This document shows, in pieces, positions 23,379-34,028 of a stretch of DNA of 64,000 bases. Both the position numbers and the translations under genes were made by a program. Under the pieces are notes generated by a model. That model had not been told where the DNA came from, ran no database searches, and worked only from the letters and a program-made list of their open reading frames with translations. How positions within the stretch are numbered: position 1 is the first letter of the stretch; each line of letters begins with the position of its first letter. The stretch covers positions 435,788 to 499,787 of the forward strand of contig BLJB01000089.1 in NCBI GenBank assembly GCA_013423325.1, in the 5' to 3' direction. This DNA comes from Usnea hakonensis (taxonomy: Eukaryota; Ascomycota; Lecanoromycetes; Lecanorales; Parmeliaceae).

Positions 23379-24295
23379 ATGGCAGCAAAGGAGCAAGCTT
23401 ATGAGGCTGAGAGGAAGGAAGCAGCTCAAGAGAACGGAGTGCAATCTGAGCTCGATGCGCTTAAGCTCAAATTCAATGAGCTTCAAACTTTCTCCACTAA
23501 TGCGCAGAATGAGCATGATAGAGCTAGATTCCAATGTAAGCCGCGATTTTTGGGGACAGGTTGACTACCAAGCTCTTCTTAACCATCGAGAAAAGGGTGA
23601 AGAATTGCATGACAGAAATTCGGCACAAATACGTCTATTTCGCCAAGCTGTCGAAGGAACGACAAGACGCTCTTAAAGCAGCAGTTCCTAGCATACACGA
23701 GCAAGAAGAAAATGACGTGCTCCAGAGTGCCGAGGACTAGTGCAAGTTCTATAATAACCACACCACTTGGTTACGAGAAAAAGCGGAGTTGGAAGCCCAG
23801 CAGTTACTAGAAACTAATAAGGCCTCATATAGGCTTCAAGACAAATATACAGCTCTACGAGAGCAGCTTGACGAACTAAAGGTCATCGAAGCAGAGCCTA
23901 GTATTAATAGCTCGGAATGGATCGCAATCCACAAGATCCGAGATTCTATGCTCAGGCATCCTAAACTAGTAAATACGTTTTTCGATAAATCGTTTATAGG
24001 CAAGCTCAAAGAAACTTTCGAGGCGAAGTGGAAAGATTTCGATAAGCGAATTGAAGAACTCGAAGGGAATGTGTACAACACATTCTTCGAAGCCCAGGAC
24101 GAAGTCAAGGAGTTCCTCATCTTCGCAAGAAGCGGTTCTGGAGTGACGCTGATGAGAACCCACATTCACGATCTTACTTTACCTACCCATGTAACAACTC
24201 GAAGGCCTATGTTAGAGATCAAGAGGATTTACGCGAGGCTTGTTTGTATTGGGAGCGAGTACATCCACTGGAGGTTTATCCACCAGTTGGCGTAA
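23379..24295 (+). pseudogene. long coiled-coil protein, interrupted by TAG
   Basis: The N-terminal frame (MAAKEQAYEAERKEAAQENG, then a helical SELDALKLKF stretch) leads into a second frame. The second frame reads EKRVKNCMTEIRHKYVYF, stops at TAG 23738-23740, and then continues open for 185 codons to 24295. That part is highly helical (LETNKASYRLQDKYTALREQ, then FDKRIEELEGNVYNTFFEAQ). The stop replaces what is probably a Trp (TGG), consistent with a G-to-A change. The joint between the two frames near 23536-23572 would need a 37-nt intron whose phase does not fit, so a second break is likely. Structural coiled-coil protein; partners unknown. Confidence 0.45.
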
Positions 24296-24303
24296 AAAAA
24301 AAA

Positions 24304-24340
24304 TTGTGTGTGTGTGTGAGTGTGGGTGTGTGTGTGTGCA
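24304..24340. repeat. GT-rich microsatellite
   Basis: A run of GT dinucleotides with a few GA/GG interruptions directly after a poly-A stretch, just behind the stop of the coiled-coil frame. Confidence 0.8.
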
Positions 24341-25118
24341 CGTGAGTGGACGATGGTCTTAAATCGCGCAATCACGGGTTTGTCAATCTCGCTTCCCTAC
24401 ACTGATGATGAGCACTAGCATTGATTCTAGCATCGATCGAAACGTCAAGGATTGGAGCCAGTGCATTTGGAACTACGCAATCATGTGAAGATCGCACAGA
24501 CTACATCCTGGTTTGAGGCTTTTATGTACACGGCCTGCAGTATTTGATCACAGACCAAATTGATGACGAATCGTCATAGAGGTTCAGCAGGTCGGGATCG
24601 AGGCGGAAAGGGAGGCAATCGAGGCCGAGGAGGTTCAGCAGGGGTCGAACCGACCAGGAATGCAAAGTAGTCGAGGAGACAACCATATTCGGCAAATTAT
24701 TATTACGACGAGAAAACGACAGACAATCTTCCACCTGAGCAGATTATTGGACAGTCCGAGTTGTGAAAGCTGGCATTGGAGCCAAGGAACGACGAAAGAA
24801 GTGGCCCGCTGTTTTCAGTTCCAAGTATTTAAAAAGTACGGACCAGAACAAAGGCGCGGCGAGCAAATACTTGGAAGTGCAAACTGGGAAGTATTACTAC
24901 GAAGTAATATTCGGAACATTTGAGATGCACAGGGCAGAGGGGAGGATGGCCTTCGCTAATCTATCACTCCCAGCAGCTCAGTCAACTCGACGGACTTTTT
25001 TTTTTCTCCATCTTCTATCAACAGTGAGTGAGTCTGCTCGCGTTGGCATTGCCCTCGTCCCTCTGCATTGTATGCAACGCTTCGCTAACCTTGCGCCTGC
25101 TAGCGAGCATCAGGGTAC

Positions 25119-25496
25119 ATGGCGGGCAATGGATCCGACTTCAACGTGCCGGGGCAGACACTGGACCCCTTCGTAGTCCTCGGGCTCCATGCAGCGGGGC
25201 CCCCCCTCAATCCCGCCGCTCTCCTCGAGCACTACCGCCACAGAATCATAAAGCACGTCTTCAAGAGGGAGGGTGGGCAAGCGCTCACGTTTGGGCCCAA
25301 CGTGCCCACGATGGCCCATGTAAACGCTGCATGGGACCAGATCTCTGGGCTCACCGTCTGGGAACTTCATGCGTCAATCGAACGAAGACGTCGAAAAACA
25401 CCATTGGGAAGGGGCGAGAATGTAAAATGGAAAGCACGATATCAGGCGAAAAGGATCCTGTTCAGCGAAATGCTCCACCTCGTCAGCAACGTTTGA
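25119..25496 (+). CDS. J-domain-like protein frame lacking HPD
   Basis: An uninterrupted frame of 125 residues in the middle of the decayed island. Residues 16-75 follow a J-domain layout. Helix I is DPFVVLGLH, helix II is NPAALLEHYRHRIIKHV, and helix III is PTMAHVNAAWDQISG. The HPD tripeptide that stimulates Hsp70 is absent; the loop reads FKREGG. The C-terminal part is basic. The frame ends where a GT donor (GTTTGA) precedes CTAAC and CAG, suggesting splicing to the GIY-YIG-like part downstream, but the phases do not match in this sequence. Family resemblance is inferred; a chaperone role is not claimed. Confidence 0.4.
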   Translation: MAGNGSDFNVPGQTLDPFVVLGLHAAGPPLNPAALLEHYRHRIIKHVFKREGGQALTFGPNVPTMAHVNAAWDQISGLTVWELHASIERRRRKTPLGRGENVKWKARYQAKRILFSEMLHLVSNV

Positions 25497-25542
25497 TGAA
25501 CACTGAGTGGCATTGACGTGGATATCTAACAATCACCAGCCG

Positions 25543-25961
25543 TCTCTGATGCTTTGTCCAAACATATATTCCGACATGTGGCTCCCATTGTGACGGGCCT
25601 GCTCGAAGATGCAACCAACCAGATCTTTGCCGCTGTTATTCGAAAAAAAACTGCATGGCACATTTCCGCATGGACCTGGACTCGATCAATGACACTCGAG
25701 CGGACCGTGAATATTATGCGTTCGATCTTGACGCCCGGCGCCGCTATGGTATTCACGCAAAAGGAAGTCACTATTCCCGTGCTCGCAGAATACCTTCCCT
25801 TGTATAACCGCAGACTACATGCTAGGTCCAGGCTTATCTACGCAATGATTGGCCGACCTGAGGATGGACGTATGGCGGTGTATCCGGGTAGCACCACCGA
25901 ACCGCCCCGCCTTATATATGTACACAAGAAAAACTTGACACTTAGAATGCTACTAATCTAG
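25543..25961 (+). pseudogene. GIY-YIG-like domain, copy 2, truncated
   Basis: Begins after a probable intron acceptor (CACCAG) and reads ALSKHIFRHVAPIVTGLLED, later VTIPVLAEYLPLYNRRLHAR, then LIYAMIGRPEDG and VYPGST. It aligns over its length with copy 1 at 20063-20669 (FRHVAPIVTGLL against IRHIGPIVKGLL; LIYAMIGRPEDGR against MIYAIIGRHDDGR). Here the second YIG strand is VYPGST and the Arg-rich helix is lost, with an early stop at 25959-25961. Similar sequence seems to continue in another frame beyond. No start codon is present at the 5' end. Decayed relative of copy 1. Confidence 0.45.
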
Positions 25962-26925
25962 CAGTTCAGCGAGACAAGATCGGACCTCGAGATTATAGCG
26001 TGATGGAAGTCTTTCCACATAGCTCAACTCTTCTGCGCAACAACGGATGTACGACGTTTTACATTTCCTCGCTACTAAGACCTAGAAAAGTGAGCGTAAG
26101 CAGGCCTCCAGAAAGCCAGGGGAGAACGCGTCTCGGTAAGCTACTATCTGAAATTTTGCTGATATCTATGTTTGTGTCTGTACTAATACAACTACGGATT
26201 CCTATTTAAAGCGCGAGATATAAACAACTACATGTTGTCGAATAATACCAGAATCAACTTGCGCTATATGGGAATCAAAGAGCCAATAATAATCACTCCC
26301 TTGCGGAGGAAACCGAAAGTAGCAGTGCACAACCTGACCTCACTACAAGAGGAATCTTTCATTGGCAGACCAGAGGCGTATGTCCATAAAGAGACAAAAG
26401 AGCTTGCGGATGATCAAGACGCTGCGTGACGTAGTAGGGACTACGTCCTGCAAAGGGTAAAACACCGACTCGCCAATATAAGGTGTAGGATCAATTATGC
26501 TGTTGCGTTTCGCACACTAGCACGCATGGAATGACTCCAGACCGCACACACGTCTTTCCAAAGTCCCTCGCCGCCGAAGCTGACAGAAGTGAAGGTAAGA
26601 AAGCCGCTATAAAGCTGGGTGAGAATATGTCTCGGTAAGCTGCTCAAACTCCAAAATATCCAGCTCTCAATCATCGAAGCTACAGCTACGAGGCAGTGGT
26701 GATGGTAGAGTCGGCCCTTGAGTCTTCCACAGATTTACTCCCCCGAATCATGCTTCAACGAAGGCTTATAAACAAACGCACATACTGCTACCACAGTGAT
26801 CGCAGAAGTCTTAATCTCAATTGATAGAACGTTGCTTATGAAAGGCCCATCTCAGACAGGTACGTTTGACCGTCTCCCTTCCTTAATGTCAGGGAAATCC
26901 AACAGGAGCGCAGTCGCTGAGTGGC

Positions 26926-27153
26926 TTGGTAGCGTGGGTTCGCAAGAGAAATTGGCCGGCATCATGGTGGCCGGAAGACTATGATATCGAGGGTAATGAC
27001 TTTGCCCCAGATGCAGACGCGGAAAACGCTCGGCTTGCGTATCTTCTAGTAACGGAGGACTATGACGAGGTTCCTAAGCAATTCGCACAGTTGGCACCAT
27101 CTGTGGATAAGCTATGTCTTTTGCCCCTCGATGTTGCTGAGTATCTTCACTGA
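26926..27153 (+). CDS. unrecognised acidic 75-residue frame
   Basis: A 75-residue open frame, acidic after the first 15 residues (YDIEGNDFAPDADAENARLA). It has no known domain. It lies at the right end of the island with AT-rich sequence on both sides. It may be a terminal exon of a lost gene. Confidence 0.2.
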   Translation: MVAWVRKRNWPASWWPEDYDIEGNDFAPDADAENARLAYLLVTEDYDEVPKQFAQLAPSVDKLCLLPLDVAEYLH

Positions 27154-27830
27154 TTTAGTCTGTCAAGACCAACGAGAGCTTCATGGAGTGGATGGTCGCG
27201 ATATAATATCTTGTTGCACGCTAGGCCTTTTGACGTGACACACGGGAGTCTCAAAGACAGGTCGTTTGACTAAGCGTTGATTTATGAAAAGAAAATCTCG
27301 AGAAGGACGAAGATTTCGGACAGTCTGTGCTCTGCGTCGAGGAGTAAGGTTAGACTAGACCACTAGTCGGAGGAAAAGAGAGCAGCGCTGTCCACAGCAG
27401 CAGCGAAGATCTATAGTACGACAGACTGGCTGTGTACTCTACTTACCGAGACAATTCAGCAGAACGAGCTACATTATCGAGCGTGCCGAAAAAAACTGCT
27501 TACCATCAGGTGCGGAGAAGAAAGTCACCCTCAAGGATTTGAAACTTGACAAGGCACGAGCTTGTGTCAAGGACTTCGAGGGTGCCGCAAGCAGTCGAAT
27601 CGAAGACTTCAACAGTGCGACAACTGACTTCCAAAGAGCTGAACCCAAGCTCGCCGAAGAAAATCTTCGGTATCGAAGCGGAATCGGAATCGGAGGATGC
27701 AGCTTCCGGAGAAGCAGGAGCAGGAGCCGAAGAAGAGACGGGCGGCCAGCTTTCTAGCTGAGTCGCCGACTCTTCAGCATCTCGGGTGGGCAAGGGGAGG
27801 TCGCGGATGAATCTCTACAAGTAGCATGAG

Positions 27831-29377
27831 CTTCCATAGCAAGGGAATCATCCTTCCTACCATTCACAAACGCACATCTTCTTCATTTGGTGGTGTCGCT
27901 TTTTCTGTCTTCCATTTTTTCTGTTGCTGCATGGCCCCTCTTTCTTTTCTCGTCTCGTCAGACCAACTCTTCAATCTTCAATCCGTAGATCCCCGTAAGT
28001 ACAACAGCTCGTTAACATCAAAGCTCCCGTTCCAGCCACGATAATATAGTAATCCATTCAGCTTCTTGCACAAGAGTACTAAATCCCCAATCCCACCCCT
28101 CAAACCTCCACACAACATACACCCCTTCCCTCCACTTCGACAGCTGTCACATTTATCCAATCCGCCCGCCAACAGCAGCACAGTGATTCCGGAACCGACA
28201 CACGAGATACAAATCCAAATCTCAATCCCACAGCGATATCAGAACACATCCTACATACCAAATTCCCAAAACCCATCAACAATTTATTCCAGCACCGAAG
28301 TGCACAACAAGGCCAAAACGTGCTCGTATATGAATAACGTGATGAAAGATCTTTCCGCATAGCCCAACTTGAACCTCCCCGCATGCCCGTCCTCCTCTCC
28401 TCTGCCCAACACAACAACCCAGCACAAAAACCAAAGAAAAAAAAAAGCTCCCCTCACCTCACCTCTCTTCTTCCCCCATCCATCCATCCCCCCTCCAAAC
28501 CCCCTCCAAACCCCTCCCCATCCCCCTCCCCTCCCCTCCCAAACCAACCCAAACCAAACCAACTCACCCCACTCAACATACTCCACCATACCACAAATCC
28601 AGTATAAAAATCACATCACATCTCACCACTCCCCCCTTTCCAACTTCCAACTTCCAACATCCGACTTCCACCGTCCATCCAACCTACCACCAAAAAAAAA
28701 AAAGGAAAAAAAAAAGAATTCCCATCAATCAGCCGACCAACAAAAAAAAGAAGAAAAAAAAAGTCGGGGTGGGGGGGGGGAAGGGGGGAGTGGGGGTTTT
28801 ATAATGTAACGTAATGTAATGATCAGTCCAGGTTTCAATGATGATGTGGATGGATGTGGATGGGATGGGATGTAAGGTAAGGTAAGGTAAGGGGATGGAT
28901 GGATGGATGGATGGATGGATGGATGGATGGATGGGCTTCGGAGAACCTACCTAGCTATAAAGAAGAAAGAGGAGAGAAGAGAAGAAAAGAAAAGAAAGAA
29001 AGAAAGGGATGCAAAGATGCGAGTATGATAACTCACTCACCCTTCAAAGGTCGGCTAGAAAAGCTACCTACGTAGCCGAGTATCAAGCTTTTGCGGATTC
29101 TATAAGTTGTGACACAAGTTCTCCAGTCAACACCCTTCTTTGACATCCAATCGAGAGGGGGAGATCCAAAGCACTCATCATGAAGAAATGTTTGTTCGAG
29201 TGGGTAAATGCCATGTATTCGACCTACTACATACGTAGCTAAGCTAATGTCATCGCATGCGTTTCCTCCAGCCAGCCTTTACTATCCATTGTTGCTACCT
29301 CCACTTTTGTTCTTGTATTGTCGAGAGAAGGGCGATTGATGATAGCGCGCCACAAGTAAGCTCTAACCAGCCAGAAT
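27831..29377. other. low-complexity intergenic region
   Basis: 28370-28700 is C-rich on the + strand with long Pro-coding frames that are compositional artefacts. 28690-28800 has poly-A and poly-G runs. A simple repeat follows. 28970-29010 is purine-only. No gene seen. Confidence 0.5.
28873..28934. repeat. GGTAA and GGAT simple repeats
   Basis: About four GGTAA units lead straight into about eleven GGAT units, ending in GGGCTTCG. Confidence 0.85.
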
Positions 29378-31294
29378 CTACAGTTGGGGGTTTGAAGCCC
29401 CCACCCACTCGACGTCGTCAAGACTCTCACGCGATGTTTGTGCATGAGTATCCCGGCGCCAGTCCCATATCTTAGCATCAACATTCTCCTTCCTGCTACC
29501 CTTATCCCAGCCACCGCTCCCAGAGAAAACCTTCAGACCAAACCCAGTGCGCCAGTTCCCAGTATTCGGCGCCTTCCGACTTGTTTCCGGCATAGACTCA
29601 GGCCCACGATTATATTGACGCCTGCGATTGCCGAGGGCAGACCATTTGTCCATGATGGAACGCTTTGGAGTAGATTCCCAAGCCGTGTCCCTTTTGGAAG
29701 GAGAAGGATTTCTTTTTGGAGGAGGAGAGTAGCGTGGCCCTGCTTTACTCTCCTCCTCGAAGATGAACACATCGCTCTCGCTCACCATATCTGTGCTTGC
29801 ACGCTTTTCCTGTCGGGGACTTTGGGTCCTGGCATTGGCCACAGAATCTTTGATCTCGGAAAGTCCGCTGCGGCGAAGAGTGGGATCATCGTCCTTGCTC
29901 TCTTGACTCCAGGTCCGGCTGTTGTATTCGCGTCTCTTGTCAACTGCCTCCTCACGCTTTAACAACTCGTCCTCCTCATCTTCGTCATAAATGTCGGTCC
30001 AACTCTTCGGGACGGAGCTATTCTTCTTGCCGAATACGGACGAAAGAGACGTCATACGTGAGGGGAGGGAAGAAGGTACAGGGACCGGATTGGAGCGTGG
30101 AGCCTTGCGAAAAGCAGGAGCTTGCAAGGCCATTGATCTAACAGACGCACCGAGGACTGAATCCAAGCCAGAGGTGGTAGATGAATTTTGAGCGAAAGAG
30201 TACCAAGAGTTTCGATTTTCAGAAGCAGGGAAGAGATCCTCCGTGTAACTTTCCGTGTCCGGGATGGCAGACAATTGGCGTCGGTGTGGGCTCATATGTA
30301 GGGCCTTTGACCATGGGAAAGCACCACCCTGGTCGACGGGAGGACTTGAGATGGAAGGTGTCCGAAGAGGTTCCCGATTGGCACTGGGTGGAACAACGTC
30401 ACGGGCCTCCGTGCAAAAGTCGTCCAAGACCTCGTCGTCTGTAGTGAAGCTGACTACGTTCACAAGAGCCTCACGGACGGCGGACAAGGAACGCTTCGTT
30501 GGATCAATGGCCATTGCGTGAACCAAGACTTCGAAAGTATCTTGAGACATGTTCGGGAAAATGTCGAAGAGAGCTTGACTATCTCGTGCAAAATCCGTGA
30601 ACAGCTTGTCCGACTCAGTGGGTGTTGCGAAAGGGTTACGTGAGAAGAGGATGTTCAACAGGCAAATACCAATAGCCCAGGTATCAGCCTTCGCAGGAGA
30701 GTAACCGCAGTCCGTGGGGTCGTATTGTTCAGGAGCCATGTATCTATCACTACCGACGCAAGCTTCATGGGACCAAGCGTCAGTGGTAGCCAGTCCAAGG
30801 TCACCGAGCTTCATGGATCCATCCTGAGCAAGGAAGAGGTTCTCCGGCTTAATGTCTCGGTGGTAGAGTCCCTTGGCGTGCATGAACAGAACGGCATCGA
30901 CCAATTGCAGCATGAAGTCTCGCACTTTGTTGGTCTCAAGAGGTCCACGACCAAGACGAATGGCTTCGTACAAATCGCCCATGGAGCAGTATTCCAGAAC
31001 CAGGTAGATGTGGGCCGTGGTCTCGAACGAATGGAGGAGGTTGACAATGCTCGGGTGGTGACCGAGGCGAGTATGGCACGCAAGCTCCACTGAATTCTCA
31101 TCGATGTCGACTGCAGGACAATCTTTGGCCGACGAAGCTTTGCTCAGGCATTTGATGGCAACGAGATCGCCATTGCTGGTGTCCTTGGCCAGGAAGACCA
31201 TACCAAATGATCCATGATTCAGCGGAGAAATTGACTCGTAACGCCCATCCAACACCAATCCTTCGAGAAAGCCTTTATTTTTCATACACTCCAT
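29378..31294 (-). CDS. Ran1/Ksp1-type serine/threonine kinase
   Basis: Single-exon kinase of 638 residues. The catalytic domain is at about 18-290. It has a glycine loop NHGSFGMVFLAKD (the first Gly replaced by Asn), VAIK with Lys48, HRDIKPENLF (Asp147), DLGLAT in place of DFG at 165-167, and a YMAPEQYD segment. The remaining 350 residues are Ser/Pro-rich and disordered with several SP sites. The layout matches the fungal group containing fission-yeast Ran1/Pat1, which represses meiosis, and budding-yeast Ksp1, a negative regulator of autophagy under TORC1. Which role applies cannot be read from the sequence. The start was taken at the first Met; M4 is an alternative. No introns are visible. 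Confidence 0.88.
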   Translation of the reverse strand: MECMKNKGFLEGLVLDGRYESISPLNHGSFGMVFLAKDTSNGDLVAIKCLSKASSAKDCPAVDIDENSVELACHTRLGHHPSIVNLLHSFETTAHIYLVLEYCSMGDLYEAIRLGRGPLETNKVRDFMLQLVDAVLFMHAKGLYHRDIKPENLFLAQDGSMKLGDLGLATTDAWSHEACVGSDRYMAPEQYDPTDCGYSPAKADTWAIGICLLNILFSRNPFATPTESDKLFTDFARDSQALFDIFPNMSQDTFEVLVHAMAIDPTKRSLSAVREALVNVVSFTTDDEVLDDFCTEARDVVPPSANREPLRTPSISSPPVDQGGAFPWSKALHMSPHRRQLSAIPDTESYTEDLFPASENRNSWYSFAQNSSTTSGLDSVLGASVRSMALQAPAFRKAPRSNPVPVPSSLPSRMTSLSSVFGKKNSSVPKSWTDIYDEDEEDELLKREEAVDKRREYNSRTWSQESKDDDPTLRRSGLSEIKDSVANARTQSPRQEKRASTDMVSESDVFIFEEESKAGPRYSPPPKRNPSPSKRDTAWESTPKRSIMDKWSALGNRRRQYNRGPESMPETSRKAPNTGNWRTGFGLKVFSGSGGWDKGSRKENVDAKIWDWRRDTHAQTSRESLDDVEWVGASNPQL

Positions 31295-33910
31295 CTCTTC
31301 CTAGAGCAAACAGTCAAAGGCGGCCGGAGACAAGGCAAGGATATCGCGGGCTTGCTGACAAGTTGTGAAGGTAGCTTTTGGGATAGATAGTACACGAGAA
31401 GTAGTCTCAAGAATTAGGTGGAGGCCTCTGACGAGCGTAGTGAAGTGAAGTGATGATAGCCCGGGTAGATCAGGTCCCGGGCTGCCGTGAGGTGTCGATG
31501 TCGAGAAATAGTGACGGCGAGGAATGAATCTGGAAGTGACCTTTGGGATTATACTGAGAAAAACAAGTACTGGACAAAACGCTCCGCCCGCCGTTCATGG
31601 ACCAAAAAAACTCCGTCTTTTTCTATCAGACGCTCATGTGCAAGGTACAAGAAGGATTTTCGCATCGGTTAAGGAAACAAGCTAACGCTGTAGGATATCG
31701 TGAAAGGCTGCGTATGTACGTGCAAAGAACTGAGAGGCGTTACGTTGACATTCGGATTATTCAAAGCTTAGGTAGGAATCGTTGTAGCGAGGGCGTCGAA
31801 TGAGATAACTTTCAAAACGAAGGAGAGGACGTCGACCGAAATCAACAGGCAATGGAATGAGCAAGAGTATTTGTCGCTGCGTATAGTCGTGAAGTAGAGG
31901 AAAGTTGACCAGAAGCTCCGAGTTTGACGGAGGTCGACCGAGGCAAGTCCGGAGGTAAGTTCGTAGGATGGGCTAACGCTTTAAATTGACGGGGTGATTT
32001 GGGATGATTGTCAGAGATATCGTTGGAATCTGTGATGCAGACGAGATCTGGCACTCGAGGACTTGTAGCTGGCCTGGGAATGGGAGATGGTCCCGAGTCG
32101 AAGATGATGAGCCCCAAGCAAAGAAGACTTGGCCGGCCAGATAGTCGTTGTTCCTGTCACACTGAAAATTCTCCCAAGACCTTGAAGCTCAGATGCTAGA
32201 CACTTGATGGTTGTTGTCCCGTTACTCGGTCACAGGCAGACGTGGTCCAACGCAGGCAGCAGTGGACGATGCTGTGACTCAATTGTTGAAATCTTGGTTG
32301 GAGGTGACTGGCAGATGGTATGAGGGCAACTAAGTGAAGAGTATTGGAAGACTTGAGCTTGTTGTGATGGTGCAGAGAGTGATGGAAGTCGACGGAAGCC
32401 TGCGTAGGGTGTTGCTGTTGGTAACCGAGCGAGGAATGGAACTGAGGGAGCGACACAAATGACAATGGAAGAAAACAATGGCTGACGTGGGATAATTGAC
32501 AAGTGGGATCAGAACATTGATGATGAAAATTATTTAGCTTGCAATAGGATCATGATGGAGTAGGTGGGTTGGTGAAGTAGGTATAGGTATAGGTATAGGT
32601 AGTGGGTAGTAGGTGATGGAAGGTAAGGGAAGGTAGAGGTGGGATGAAGCTCGGACGAAAGTGATAGGTTTATGGGGAAAGAGGGAAAGAGGGAAAGGCC
32701 GGATGTACCATAAGGTAATAATTAGAAATTGCGCTAGCATGTCAACACATTTTCCCCTGGTCGCTGTCCAAACAAGACTCCAGAGAAAAGGCCCCAACTA
32801 CGGCTAAGATGAAAACGGACTAGTCCATCCCTACGCCTCCGTGATCTCCGATATGGCCCCCATTATTATTATTCACAGGACACTTTCCACGTCTTTCTTT
32901 CACCTTCAGGGCTCGCTTCCGCCCCTCAGCCTTCGAACCAAGCCAAAGATAGATAAGTATAAAAAGGCCAAGACCAAGGCGGTTAGCAAAACAACCAAAT
33001 GTGAAGGCCTTGGTTGGTGCGTGATGAGTTTTGGACCGCCCGGACTGATGCAAAGCTTAGCGCCTGTTGTTCTTGCGTGTCGAGCTTATGCAGCTTCAGT
33101 GCTTCACCATTTGGACGGAAGTTTGAAGTTTGACACTTGACACTTGAGACTCGATTGAAGGAATGCGCCGGATTGCAGCAGAAGACAAAGGACTCGATTG
33201 CAATCGTTTGATGGTTATGCATCATCAGAGATCATGATCCAAACGTTGTCCGATTTATTTTATCCATGCAGAATTGGTCTGAGCGTTTAGAGTACGTACT
33301 CGTACTGATTGAAAGACGCAGGTCAAGTCCCTCAAGTCGTACTGTCCGGTTGTTCTATCTATTATGCTTTCAAATCAAGTGCCTCTCTTCGGCATGCTGT
33401 AAGCGATAACGATATAAGGCAAGGAGGTGTCCGAGTCTACGTGGACGTTATAGACTGACGAGTGACCACCACTACTATCCTCCGCCATGGTCAATAATTG
33501 CGCATGATAGCGGATAGAGATTAGATGGGCTTACGATGTTTGACGTGCCTTGTGCCCCTATGACCGTACTAGTGTGATACATTTGATAAAGGAAATACTT
33601 CCACCAATCATAAAATCATATAGAGTATAAAGAGACGGACTGTTTCTAATTAATTGCCGAGGGATAGTACCCGAGGTAAGCTACCTAAGGTCAAGTACGT
33701 CAGATGGAGCCTTGAAGGCTAGCCTGCCTTTCTCTCGGTAGCCAACTTATCTCACTTGGGTATACGTAGCCTCCTCGTATCGTCCTTTCCCATCTGGCCA
33801 CGTCTCTTGCTTTCCTATTATTTTCCTGTACGGACTCATTCGTAGTTAGGCTCAACGCCTTTTCTGTTCCATTTGCCTAATTGGCTCCCTAGGTGCTTTA
33901 TCTGGCATTT

Positions 33911-34028
33911 GACTGTCTACATTTAAATAAATATACATGGATTTGCCACTCTCATTATTGTCTCTGCAAGACTGTCTACATTTAAATAAATATACATGGA
34001 TTTGCCACTCTCATTATTGTCTCTGCAA
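33911..34028. repeat. perfect tandem duplication, 2 x 59 bp
   Basis: The 59 bases starting GACTGTCTACATTTAAATAA at 33911 recur without change at 33970. No spacer separates the copies. Confidence 0.95.

Larger units (their letters stand above)
16500..27830. other. accessory island of decayed and unrecognised frames
   Basis: An 11-kb stretch in which no full-length conserved gene could be assembled, in contrast to the gene-dense flanks. Recognisable pieces are all on the + strand: an SNF2-like fragment, two GIY-YIG-like copies, a Cys-cluster frame, a coiled-coil frame and a J-like frame. Further frames at 17148-17546, 18112-18537, 18740-19063, 19274-19666, 21377-21634 and 26926-27153 have no recognisable domain and may be exons or relics. 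In-frame TAG codons where a Trp is expected, and frame breaks, point to mutational decay. The island may be an old repeat or mobile region; no terminal repeats bounding it were found. Confidence 0.55.

Noticed and set aside
26428..26447. Hairpin GACGTAGT-AGGG-ACTACGTC
   Set aside because: A single short stem with no terminator context or repeats elsewhere; likely chance.
16500..27830. Island as one intact transposon
   Set aside because: No long terminal or inverted repeats, reverse transcriptase or DDE transposase motifs could be found in it.
28369..28809. 146-codon Pro-rich frame
   Set aside because: Produced by C-rich low-complexity DNA; no splice, codon or domain support.
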